From Myxococcales bacterium (GTDB taxonomy: Bacteria > Myxococcota_A > Bradymonadia > UBA7976 > UBA1532), in NCBI GenBank assembly GCA_020633465.1, contig JACKDN010000005.1, forward strand, positions 310,001 to 374,000: a stretch of DNA of 64,000 nucleotides. The letters are read 5' to 3'. The stretch's first letter is position 1; each line of letters starts with the position of its first letter. Made by a program: the position numbers and the translations under genes. The notes beneath the pieces are model-generated. The model was not told the DNA's origin. It saw only the letters and a program-made list of their open reading frames with translations, and ran no database searches. Of this stretch, positions 1 through 7,560 are shown piece by piece.

Positions 1-1
1 G

Positions 2-1378
2 AAGCTGCAGGCGGGCGACGAGCGGCTGCTGTTCGTGCAGGTGCGCGAGGGCGGCAAGACCGTGGCCGAGGTGGGTGACATCGCCGCGGCGACGGCCGGC
101 CTCGAGGCCATGCCCGACAAGGCGCCGCAGAACGAGGGCGACGGGCCGGGCGAGGACAGCGTGCTGGGCAAGGGCGGCGAGCCGCAGCTGCTGCGTATCA
201 TCGTGCCCTTCGGCGACGAGGGGCTCAGCGGGCAGGTCGACGCGGGCTGGTCGATCGCCGACATCGCCGAGCGCACGCGGCGCATCGAGCAGCGCATCGA
301 CGAGCGCAAGCGGCTGGCGACGATCAACGCGCTGTTCGTCGGCGGCATGATCGTGCTGTTGGGCGTGGTGCTGACCATCCTGCAGAGCCTGCGCATCAGC
401 CGGCCGGTGCGCGAGCTGACCGAGAGCGTCGAGCGCATCGCGCACGGCGATCTGAGCGAGCGCGCGGTGGTCGACAGCACCGACGAGATCGGGGTGCTGG
501 GCCGCAACTTCAACTACATGGCCGAGCGCATCGGCGTGCTGCTGCGCGAGACGAAGGAGAAGGCGACCTACGAGAAGGAGATGGAGGTCGCGCGGGTGAT
601 CCAGGAGTCGCTGCTGCCGCCCTCGCAGCTGATCGACCGCGGCTTCATGGAGTTCATCGGCTACTTCAAGTCGGCCAGCATCTGCGGCGGCGACTGGTGG
701 AACTACGCCGAGCTGGCCGACGGCCGCCTGCTGATCCTCATCGGCGACGTGACCGGCCACGGCGTGTCGAGCGCGATGATCACCGCGGCCGCGAAGTCGT
801 GCTGCGACACCCTGCGCCACGTCACCGAGGGCGAGCTGACGGTGACGTTCCTGCTCGAGGAGCTGAACAAGACCATCTACGAGGCGGCCAACCGGCGCTT
901 CGTGATGACCTTCTTCGCCACCATCATCGACCCCGAGGCGCGCACCATCACCTTCAGCAACGCGGGCCACAACTTCCCGCTGCTGTTCCGCAGCAACCCG
1001 CCGCCCGGCGAGCCGGCCATCGTGCCGCTGGTCACCCGCGGCAACCGCCTGGGCGACGTGATGGAGTCGCGCTTCCTCGAGCGCACCGTGCCCTACAGCC
1101 CCGGCGACGTGCTGGTGTGGTACACGGACGGCATCACCGAGGGCATGGGCAAGAGCGGCGAGGAGTACAGCGAGAAGCGCTTCCGCCGCAGCATCCGCTC
1201 GGTGCTCGACAAGGGCGCCGACGTGATTCTCGACAAGGTGATCCGCGACGCCGAGGCGTTCTTCGCCGACTTCACGAACCCCGAGGACGACATCACGCTG
1301 GTGGTGGGCAAGTTCCGCGACCGGCCGGCCGCGCGCGAGCAGGCGCCGCCGAGGCCGCCGCCCCCGCCGGTCGGCTGA
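2..1378 (+). CDS. HAMP-linked PP2C (SpoIIE/RsbU-type) phosphatase, 5' partial
   Basis: The reading frame is open to the first base of the window, so the N-terminus is missing; 458 residues remain. In order they show the end of an extracytoplasmic sensor region, one membrane segment (about nt 314-392, centred on FVGGMIVLLGVVLTIL), a HAMP linker (RPVRELTESVERIAHGDL, about nt 393-555), a short coiled coil and a PP2C/SpoIIE phosphatase domain to the end. Metal-site motifs are GGDWW (usually GGDYYD), IGDVTGHGVSSAM, FSNAGHN, WYTDGITEG and EDDITLVV. The family dephosphorylates serine or threonine, often on an anti-sigma-factor antagonist in partner switching. No STAS protein is visible here, so the substrate is unknown. 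The gene lies 54 bases upstream of the TPR gene and two genes before a protein with a kinase-type ATPase domain. The domain call is sure; the role is inferred. Confidence 0.9.
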   Translation, partial: KLQAGDERLLFVQVREGGKTVAEVGDIAAATAGLEAMPDKAPQNEGDGPGEDSVLGKGGEPQLLRIIVPFGDEGLSGQVDAGWSIADIAERTRRIEQRIDERKRLATINALFVGGMIVLLGVVLTILQSLRISRPVRELTESVERIAHGDLSERAVVDSTDEIGVLGRNFNYMAERIGVLLRETKEKATYEKEMEVARVIQESLLPPSQLIDRGFMEFIGYFKSASICGGDWWNYAELADGRLLILIGDVTGHGVSSAMITAAAKSCCDTLRHVTEGELTVTFLLEELNKTIYEAANRRFVMTFFATIIDPEARTITFSNAGHNFPLLFRSNPPPGEPAIVPLVTRGNRLGDVMESRFLERTVPYSPGDVLVWYTDGITEGMGKSGEEYSEKRFRRSIRSVLDKGADVILDKVIRDAEAFFADFTNPEDDITLVVGKFRDRPAAREQAPPRPPPPPVG

Positions 1379-1420
1379 GGCGCGGCCCCGTCGAAGTGGC
1401 GACCGGGTGGGACGCTGCTT

Positions 1421-1426
1421 TAGAGT
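1421..1426 (+). promoter_or_regulatory. -10-like hexamer TAGAGT, leaderless start
   Basis: TAGAGT ends exactly 6 bases before the ATG at 1433, so transcription would start at or next to the start codon. No Shine-Dalgarno sequence precedes that ATG. A -35 match is poor (TGGCGA at 1397, spacer 18). This suggests that the TPR gene can be transcribed on its own, without the phosphatase. Confidence 0.35.
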
Positions 1427-1432
1427 CGCCCC

Positions 1433-3910
1433 ATGCACCTGCCATCCGCCGCCGCCGCCGCGATGAGACGTCTGCTGTTGCGCCTCGCCCTGGGCGGGGC
1501 GCTGGGCGCCGTCGTCGCCCCGCGGCCCGCCGCGGCGCAGGGGCGCTACGTCCCGCAGGCCGCCGCCCAGCGCCACTTCGAGGACGGCGAGCGCCTGCAG
1601 CAGGCCGGCGATACGCTGCGCGCCGGCGGCGACGCCGAGGACGCCAAGGGCAAGTACCGCGAGGCCGTCGACGCCTTCCGCGAGGCCGTCGAGGCCGATC
1701 CCGGCTGGCTGGACGCCTACGCGCGCCTGGGCCTGCTGTACTACCAGCTCGAGGACTGGAAGGCCGCCCTTCCGCTGCTGCGCGAGGCCCAATCGAAGGG
1801 GAAGGACAACCTCGACGTGGCCTTCTGGCTGGGCCAGCACGAGCTGCGCGGGGGCGACCCGGCCGCCGGCCTGAAGCTGCTCGAGCGCGTGGCCGCCGAG
1901 ACCGAGCGCTTCCCCGAGGTGTACGTCGTCCTCGGCAACCACTACTACAACGCCAAGGACTATCGGCGCGCCCAGCCCGCCTTCGAGCAGTACCTGCGGC
2001 TGCGCCCGGGCGAGACCACGGCGCGCGCCAAGCTGGGCAACACCTACTTCAAGCTGAAGGAGTACGCGCAGGCGCTGGCCGAGTTCGAGGCCGTGCTGAA
2101 GGCCGATCCCGACAACCTGGGCGCGCTGGTCAACGTGGGCAACGCGCACTTCCAGCTCGGGCAGTTCGACCGCGCCGTGCAGGTGCTGCAGCAGGCGCTG
2201 AAGCGCGACCCCGGGCGGGCCAGCGTGCTGTTCAACCTGGCCCAGAGCCTGTTCCAGCTGAAGCGCTACGACGAGGCGGTGGGCTACTACACGCAGTACA
2301 TCGAGCAGCGGCCCGAGAGCTTCAACGGGCGCTACTTCGCGGGCAGCGCGCTGATGGAGCTGGGGCGCCAGCAGGAGGCCATCACCCAGCTTCAGAAGGC
2401 GCACGCGCTGAAGCCGAAGGTGGTGCACCCGCTGTACAAGCTGGGGCTGATCCACCTGCGGGCCGGGCGCACCGACCAGGCCGAGGGGCCGCTGCGCAAG
2501 GCGCTGGCGCTGGCGAAGGACGAGCCCTGGGTGCTGACCGCGCTGGGCACGCTGGCCCGGCAGCGGGGGCGCTTCGACGAGGCCGCGGATCTGCAGCGGC
2601 AGGCGGTGAAGCTGGCCCCGGCGCGCGGGCGGCTGCATGCGAACCTGGCGCTGACCGAGCTGCGCGCCGACCGGCTGGAGGCGGCGCAGGCGGCCATCGA
2701 CGAGGCGCTGAAGACCGAGGGCGACGACGACTGGGTGAAGGGCGTGGCGACCAGCGTGCTGGCCGCGCGGGCGCAAGGGCTGGCGAAGGCGGGCAAGGCC
2801 GACGAGGCCGAGGCGCTGGTGACGCGGGCGCTGACCCTGCGACCGGGCCCCGCGCTGCAGGCCAACCGGGCGCTGCTGCGGCTGGCGCGGGGTGATCTGG
2901 ACGGGGCGCGCACCGACGCGACGGCGGCCGCGTCCGTCGCGCCGGACCTGCCCGCGGCGCGCTACGCCGAGGGGCGCGTCGCGCTGGCCAGCGGCGACCT
3001 GCCCCAGGCGATCGCCGCGCTCGAGGCCGCCCACCAGAAGCGACCCTCGGCGGCCACGGCGACCGCGCTGGGCGCCGCGCGGCTGCGCGCCGGCGAAGTG
3101 GAGCCCGCCGTCGAGGCGCTGACCACCGCCGCCGAGACCTGGCCCGACGACGTGGCCCTGGCCACGACGCTCGCCGTGGGCCGCCTGCTGCGGGTCGGCG
3201 AACGGCTGGCCCGCCCGATCACGACGCGCGACAACGCCGATCTGCGCGCGGCGGTCGCCGTCGAGGACGCGCTGCCGCCGCTGTGGGCCGCCCGCGCGCG
3301 CTACGCCGCGCTGGTGGCCAGCCTGCGCCGCGGCGACGGCAACGCCGCCCGCATCCACCTGGGGCGGATGAACGCGCTGTCACGGCAGGCCGGGGGCGAC
3401 GTGCTGGCGAAGAGCGCCCCGCCCCGCCACATCGACGTGCTGACCGCGCACACCAACGCGCTGTTGAAGCAATGGGATCGCGTCGAGTCGCTGCTGTCGT
3501 CGATGCGCACCGCCAAGCGGGGCAACACCGACGAAGGGCGCCTCTTGCGGCAGGCTTACGATCAGCTGGGGCTGGCGCGGTTGAAGGCCGGCGACGAGGC
3601 CGGCGCGGTGAAGCTGCTGAAGCAGGCGCAGGCCATCGACCGCGAGGCCGACACCGAGAACAACCTGATCGTGGCCGACTGGAACCGCGGGCGGCGGCGC
3701 AACGCCGAGAAGGCCTGGCGGGCGCTGATGGGGCAGGTGCCCGAGGCCATCTTCAACCTGGCCGTCGCCGTCGAGGCCAAGGGCAAGCACCGCGAGGCCT
3801 GGCAGCTGTACCGACGCTACGCCGCCACCGGCGGCGCGCACGCGGCCAAGGCGCGCGAGGTGGCCGACGCCAAGCAGCGCATCTTCGGCTTCGGGGAGGA
3901 GGCGCCGTGA
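1433..3910 (+). CDS. large secreted TPR-repeat protein
   Basis: The protein has 825 residues. The N-terminus from ATG 1463 (MRRLLLRLALGGALGAVV, then AAAQG) is a good cleavable signal peptide, so the ATG at 1463 is an alternative start to 1433. Most of the rest is tetratricopeptide repeats from about residue 45 to the C-terminus, seen as repeated A-x-x-x-Y/F and G-N-x-x-F/Y-x-L patterns (for example GNTYFKLKEYAQALAEFEA and GNAHFQLGQFDRAVQVLQQA). TPRs are protein-interaction scaffolds, here probably periplasmic. The stop overlaps the GTG of the PhnD-like gene (GTGA), so the two are translationally coupled. A scaffold for the neighbouring binding protein or sensor is an inference; no enzymatic domain is visible. 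Confidence 0.85.
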   Translation: MHLPSAAAAAMRRLLLRLALGGALGAVVAPRPAAAQGRYVPQAAAQRHFEDGERLQQAGDTLRAGGDAEDAKGKYREAVDAFREAVEADPGWLDAYARLGLLYYQLEDWKAALPLLREAQSKGKDNLDVAFWLGQHELRGGDPAAGLKLLERVAAETERFPEVYVVLGNHYYNAKDYRRAQPAFEQYLRLRPGETTARAKLGNTYFKLKEYAQALAEFEAVLKADPDNLGALVNVGNAHFQLGQFDRAVQVLQQALKRDPGRASVLFNLAQSLFQLKRYDEAVGYYTQYIEQRPESFNGRYFAGSALMELGRQQEAITQLQKAHALKPKVVHPLYKLGLIHLRAGRTDQAEGPLRKALALAKDEPWVLTALGTLARQRGRFDEAADLQRQAVKLAPARGRLHANLALTELRADRLEAAQAAIDEALKTEGDDDWVKGVATSVLAARAQGLAKAGKADEAEALVTRALTLRPGPALQANRALLRLARGDLDGARTDATAAASVAPDLPAARYAEGRVALASGDLPQAIAALEAAHQKRPSAATATALGAARLRAGEVEPAVEALTTAAETWPDDVALATTLAVGRLLRVGERLARPITTRDNADLRAAVAVEDALPPLWAARARYAALVASLRRGDGNAARIHLGRMNALSRQAGGDVLAKSAPPRHIDVLTAHTNALLKQWDRVESLLSSMRTAKRGNTDEGRLLRQAYDQLGLARLKAGDEAGAVKLLKQAQAIDREADTENNLIVADWNRGRRRNAEKAWRALMGQVPEAIFNLAVAVEAKGKHREAWQLYRRYAATGGAHAAKAREVADAKQRIFGFGEEAP

Positions 3911-4863
3911 GGCTGCCGAGGGTGCTCGCGTGCATCGCCGCGCTGCTGCTGGCCGCGCCCGCGGTGGCCCAGGACGCCGGCGCACCTGGGGGCGAGGGGC
4001 CGGCGACCTACGTCGTCGGCGTGTTCACCCCGCGGGTGCTGTTCGCCAACTCGCTGGCCCGCCAGCGCTACGCCGAAAGCATCGCGCAGGCCCTGCAGGC
4101 CGCCACCGGCGCGCCCTTCCGCGGCCGCGGCTTCGCCACCGCCGGCGAGTTCGCCAACCAGGTGGGCGCGGGCGCGGTCGACTTCGCCGTCGTCGAGGCG
4201 CAGTACCAGATCGAGAAGGGCTACCCGGCGCTGGCCCAGGCGACCGCCGGCGGCGCCGCCGCGCAGCCGATGGTGCTCGCGGTGGCGGGCGGCAAGGGCG
4301 AGAACATCGGCGACCTGCAGGGCAAGAGCCTGGCGACGGTGAGCGTGGGCCCCGGCGACCGGGCGTTCGTGACGAACTTCCTGCTGCAGGGGCAGGTCGA
4401 GCCCGACTACTTCAAGAAGGGCAAGGGCGCCCGCGACGTGCAGGGCGCGCTGACGCTGGTGAGCCTGGGCAAGGCCGACGCCACCTTCACCTACGCCGGC
4501 CAGACCGCCGGCCTCGGCACGGCGTTCCGCAGCCGGCCGGCGCCGCTGCCCGTGTTCGTGCAGACCGACGCCTCGGTGCCTGGCGACGTGGCGGGGACGG
4601 TGCGCAAGGCGATCACCGGTGTCCGCGCGTCGGGCGGCCTGCTCGACGGCTTCACGGCCTACGCGGCGAAGCCCCACGGCGCGCTGCGCAGCGCGCTGAA
4701 GGCGGCGCCCGCGCGCCCGGGCGGCACCCCGGTGACCAGCGCGGTGCGCGCCGCCCTGCCGACGGTCGAGCCTCACCTGAGCCTGAGCGGCACCCCGCCG
4801 GTCGTGCTGCCCGATCCCGCGGCCGATCTCACCGTCCCGCCGCCCCCCGCGGATCAGTTCTGA
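3907..4863 (+). CDS. PhnD-like periplasmic substrate-binding protein
   Basis: The GTG start at 3907 overlaps the TPR stop and gives 318 residues with a signal peptide (VRLPRVLACIAALLLAAPAVAQD). The fold signature is that of the phosphonate/phosphite binding protein family: YVVGVFTPRVLF at the first strand, GAVDFAVVEAQYQIEKG, the hinge LQGKSLATVSVGPGDRAFV, the F-L-L-x-x-G-x-x-P-D-Y-F segment, and V-S-L-G-K-A-D-A-T-F-T-Y-A for the second lobe. It has no ABC permease or ATPase next to it. Together with a phosphatase and an ATPase-domain protein in the same run, this points to ligand sensing rather than import. The ligand cannot be read from the sequence. The last 50 residues are proline-rich and look like an unstructured tail. 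Confidence 0.75.
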   Translation: MRLPRVLACIAALLLAAPAVAQDAGAPGGEGPATYVVGVFTPRVLFANSLARQRYAESIAQALQAATGAPFRGRGFATAGEFANQVGAGAVDFAVVEAQYQIEKGYPALAQATAGGAAAQPMVLAVAGGKGENIGDLQGKSLATVSVGPGDRAFVTNFLLQGQVEPDYFKKGKGARDVQGALTLVSLGKADATFTYAGQTAGLGTAFRSRPAPLPVFVQTDASVPGDVAGTVRKAITGVRASGGLLDGFTAYAAKPHGALRSALKAAPARPGGTPVTSAVRAALPTVEPHLSLSGTPPVVLPDPAADLTVPPPPADQF

Positions 4864-5822
4864 TGGCGGTGCGCCGCGCGCTGCTGTTCGGCGAGGAGCT
4901 GCCCCTGCGCGGCGCCCGCCGGGTGGCGGTCTGCGCCGGCGCCGACGTGGCCATCGAGCCCGACCCCGCGCGCCTCGAGGCGATGGCCGGCGACGTGGCG
5001 CCCGACCTCGTACTCTTCGACCTGGATCACGCGGGCCCTGCCGCGCTCAAGCTGCTCGACGCCGTGCGCGCGGCGGCCCCGGACGCGCGCCTGGTCACCA
5101 GCGCGCACCCGTCCCCGCCGCCCGACGTCGCCGAGCTGCTCGGCGCCGACTGGTTCGCGCACCTGCTCGGCAAGCAGAGCCCCTGGTTCATGGACGAGCT
5201 GGCGCTGATCCTGGCCCACGCCGCCGGCCGCAACCCCTTCGGCCTCGACCGCCACCTGCCCTGGGCCACCCGCATCGAGCACCTCGCCATCACCGGCAGC
5301 GCCGGCAAGGCCGAGGCGTTCGACGCCATCGAAGCCCTGATGGGCGGCATGGGCGTGCGCGGCCGCCTCGTCCAGCGCCTGCAGGCGGTCGCCGACGAGA
5401 TGCTGATGAACGCGGTCTACGACGCCCCGGTCGACCGCGCCACCGGCGAGACGCTGTACGCCTCGCTGCCCCGCACCACCCCCGTCGACCTGCCCCCCGA
5501 CCAGCGCCCCACCTTCAGCTTCGGCAGCGACGGCCGCCGCTTCGGCATGGCCATCCGCGATCCCTTCGGCGCCCTGCAGCCCGCGACGCTGCGCCGCTAC
5601 ATCGCCAAGGGCCTGCGCCGCGGCGACGACCAGATCGACCGCAAGGCCGGCGGCGCGGGGCTGGGGCTGTATTTGATGTTCCAGAGCGTGAACAGCATGG
5701 TGCTGAGCCTGACGCCGGGGCGGTGCACCGAGATGGTGGGGTTGGTGGATATTCGGGGGAGTTATCGGGATGTATTGCACAGCCCGAAGTCGTTCAATGT
5801 GTTCGTGGGGGGGAGCGGTTGA
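4863..5822 (+). CDS. receiver-like domain fused to HATPase_c domain
   Basis: The ATG at 4863 overlaps the previous stop (TGATG); 319 residues. The first half resembles a response-regulator receiver (strand DLVLFDLD with a candidate phosphoacceptor Asp near residue 57, and a Lys near residue 110), but the acidic pair normally found at the first strand is absent. The second half is a GHKL ATPase: N-box ADEMLMNAVYDAP, a G1-like box read as RDPFGALQP, and G2 box GGAGLGLYLMF. There is no His dimerisation domain, so this is not a classical histidine kinase. It is closer to RsbW/SpoIIAB-like serine kinases or to receiver-ATPase output proteins. As the last gene of the run it is the likely cytoplasmic partner of the PP2C phosphatase. 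The domain call is strong for the ATPase and moderate for the receiver. Confidence 0.75.
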   Translation: MAVRRALLFGEELPLRGARRVAVCAGADVAIEPDPARLEAMAGDVAPDLVLFDLDHAGPAALKLLDAVRAAAPDARLVTSAHPSPPPDVAELLGADWFAHLLGKQSPWFMDELALILAHAAGRNPFGLDRHLPWATRIEHLAITGSAGKAEAFDAIEALMGGMGVRGRLVQRLQAVADEMLMNAVYDAPVDRATGETLYASLPRTTPVDLPPDQRPTFSFGSDGRRFGMAIRDPFGALQPATLRRYIAKGLRRGDDQIDRKAGGAGLGLYLMFQSVNSMVLSLTPGRCTEMVGLVDIRGSYRDVLHSPKSFNVFVGGSG

Positions 5823-6453
5823 GAGGCGCGGCGCCCACCCCAACCGAGCCACGACCGCCAACCGACGCCCACCCGACGCTCGCGAATCCCTTGCCCTTGC
5901 CCTTGCCCTTGCCCTTGCCCAAAGCAACCGAGCGCCTTCGGCCCAGCCGGCCCGTTGCCACGATCGCGAGCCCCTTTCCCCTGACCTTGACCTTGACCTC
6001 TCGAAGCCGACGCCGCGCGTCGTGCTCTTCGTGCACGTGCACGGACAGCTCTCGAACCCCTCGCCGACGATCTCGAACCCGAGGCCGCGCTTCATCCCAT
6101 TCGGGCACGATGCACGGGCACGCGGGCACGTCCGCCCGCTTGGGCGCCGGGGTGACGGGGAGCGCGCTTTGACGGCCCCCCCCACCTCCGAAGCCGACGC
6201 GGCGCCACGACCCATTCGGGCACGGGCACGTGCACGGGCACCACACGTCCGCTGGGTGCGCCGGGGTCGCTTGGGAGGTGGGTGACGGGGAGGGAAAGGT
6301 CAAGGTCAAGGTCGAGGTCAAGGGCGCCCGCCCGAGCGCCGGGGCCACTCGGTCGTTGGGTACGGTTCAGCGCAAGGTCAAGGTCAAGGGCCCCCACCGG
6401 CCCGCCGCGCCCACTCACCACGCCGCTGCCAGCACCACCCCCGGAGCCCTCCC
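5823..6453. repeat. 631-base non-coding mosaic of hexamer and longer repeats
   Basis: There is no credible gene here. The region holds CCC followed by five TTGCCC units (5888-5920), three (T/C)TGACC units (5981-5998), the inverse unit GGTCAA in four copies, one changed to GGTCGA (6298-6321), and two GGTCAA units (6376-6387). A longer block beginning CGAAGCCGACGC recurs about 186 bases apart (6003 and 6190). CCCATTCGGGCACG recurs at about 6106 and 6212, each followed by GCACGGGCAC, CGTCCGC and GTGACGGGGAG. TTGACC and GGTCAA units are reverse complements, so the two ends could pair. The mosaic separates the signalling operon from the DUF3006 gene. Confidence 0.7.
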
Positions 6454-6690
6454 ATGAGCGCCGTCGTCGTCGATCGCATCGAAGGCCCCTTCGCCGTCCT
6501 CCTCCCCGTCGACGGCGACGGTCCCTTCGACGTCCCCCTCGCCCTGCTGCCCCCCGACGTCGCCGAGGGCCAGGTGCTCGAAGCCCAATGGAAGCGCCGC
6601 CCCGACCTCGAAGCCGCCCTGCGCGCCGAGGTCGGCGACCGCCTAAAGCGCCTCACCGCCGACGACGACGGCGGCGACTTCGATCTGTAA
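6454..6690 (+). CDS. DUF3006 family small protein
   Basis: The protein has 78 residues, a typical length for DUF3006. The pattern matches the family: VDRIEGPFAVLLPVDGD, then FDVPLALLPPDVAEGQVL (the usual I-P-x-x-x-L-P-x-x-x-x-E-G-D-V-L stretch), and an acidic C-terminus (DDDGGDFDL). GGAG lies 8 bases before the ATG. Function is not established for the family. The gene stands alone between the repeat mosaic and a convergent accessory island. The ending is only 21 bases from the end of the opposing gene, with a hairpin between. Confidence 0.75.
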   Translation: MSAVVVDRIEGPFAVLLPVDGDGPFDVPLALLPPDVAEGQVLEAQWKRRPDLEAALRAEVGDRLKRLTADDDGGDFDL

Positions 6691-6691
6691 C

Positions 6692-6713
6692 GACCCGAAC
6701 AACGTGCCGGGTC
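6692..6713. terminator. hairpin between convergent genes
   Basis: GACCCG (6692-6697) and CGGGTC (6708-6713) form a 6-base-pair stem with a 10-base loop in the short gap between the DUF3006 stop and the stop of the opposing gene. GTAAC and GTTAC flank it and could extend the stem past a bulge. No T-run follows, so a bidirectional terminator is plausible but unproven. Confidence 0.4.
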
Positions 6714-7560
6714 AGCAGTTACGCAGGAGCGGATCGTGCTGCGGCGTCCATGTGATGGGGGACGTGTCCAGGGGTAACTGTACGCCGACCGGGTCACCGA
6801 GGACGAACGCGAGGTCCGTCAGCAGGCTCCCTACGAAGCGCCCTCGAAGAGGGGCGTCAACGAGGCTCTCCCAGTTCAGCTCCCGCAGGGCCCTAGCGCC
6901 GTGGTGGGTCTCTCTGTACGGGGGCTCCTCAGCCTGTTCCCTCAGGAACCTGATGTAACGCTTGGGATGCCTGGATCGGTCCGGCCTCCGCCAACCATGG
7001 CCAACTTCGTCGCTCGGCTCGAGGTATGCGTCGTCGCCTACAGCGAACGCCTCGAAGTCGGCGTCGACCGGGAAGGTCGAGGCCGACGCCCCGGAGCCGG
7101 CGGCGTGCTGGAGCGCTTTCGGATCGCCGAAAAAGAGCGCCTCAAGCATCGGGACGAGGAGATGGAAGGAGCATCCGGTCGCGACCGTGTTCCGGTCACC
7201 GGTCCGCCCCTGCAAGATCTGGTCGACAGCGGCCTTTAGCCGCGCCACCACAACTTCGCCACGGTCCAGGTTGACGAGTTCGAGGTCGTCGATCCCGACC
7301 GCAAGGCCGGCGCACCCCTCGCGACGGCTCCGTGGGACCGTAACCGCGTCGACCAATCGCTGCGCGAACTTCTCGAACTTTGACACGAGCCCGCCACCTA
7401 CGGCTGTCGAGTCCGCCGGAACCTCGGTGCTCGTGAGGTCGTCGGTCAGTTGCGCGTCGAAATCGACGTCGGGCCACAGTTGCTGCAGCGCAGCCGGAAG
7501 GCCGAGCTTCTCGGCGCTGCCCGTGACGATGAGTGTCACCCGGTCGATAGATCGGGTCAT
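6712..7560 (-). CDS. TOPRIM-like partner of the AAA ATPase, function unknown
   Basis: I chose the ATG at 7560 (282 residues) because it overlaps the stop of the ATPase gene (ATGA). The N-terminus RVTLIVTGSAEKLGLPAAL follows the spacing of the first TOPRIM motif of OLD-type nucleases (usually I-L-V-E-G-x-T-E-K-x-x-L-P), but the catalytic Glu position reads Thr. A later hydrophobic strand GLAVGIDDLELVN carries acidic residues where the DxD motif would lie. The rest has no motif I recognise. Pairing with an SMC/RecF-like AAA ATPase resembles two-gene ATPase-TOPRIM defence modules such as PARIS (AriA-AriB). That comparison is inference. GC content is lower than that of the surrounding genome. Confidence 0.55.
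   Translation of the reverse strand: MTRSIDRVTLIVTGSAEKLGLPAALQQLWPDVDFDAQLTDDLTSTEVPADSTAVGGGLVSKFEKFAQRLVDAVTVPRSRREGCAGLAVGIDDLELVNLDRGEVVVARLKAAVDQILQGRTGDRNTVATGCSFHLLVPMLEALFFGDPKALQHAAGSGASASTFPVDADFEAFAVGDDAYLEPSDEVGHGWRRPDRSRHPKRYIRFLREQAEEPPYRETHHGARALRELNWESLVDAPLRGRFVGSLLTDLAFVLGDPVGVQLPLDTSPITWTPQHDPLLRNC

Noticed and set aside
697..2895. 732-codon plus-strand ORF spanning the phosphatase and TPR genes
   Set aside because: Arg/Gly/Pro-rich shadow frame crossing two real genes with strong motifs in other frames.
5888..5920. TTGCCC array as a CRISPR
   Set aside because: The units are 6 bases long with no spacers and no cas genes are nearby.
5794..6348. Minus-strand ORF across the hexamer repeats
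   Set aside because: The translation is made of Thr/Leu and Lys/Gly dipeptide runs from the repeats; no start signal or homology pattern.
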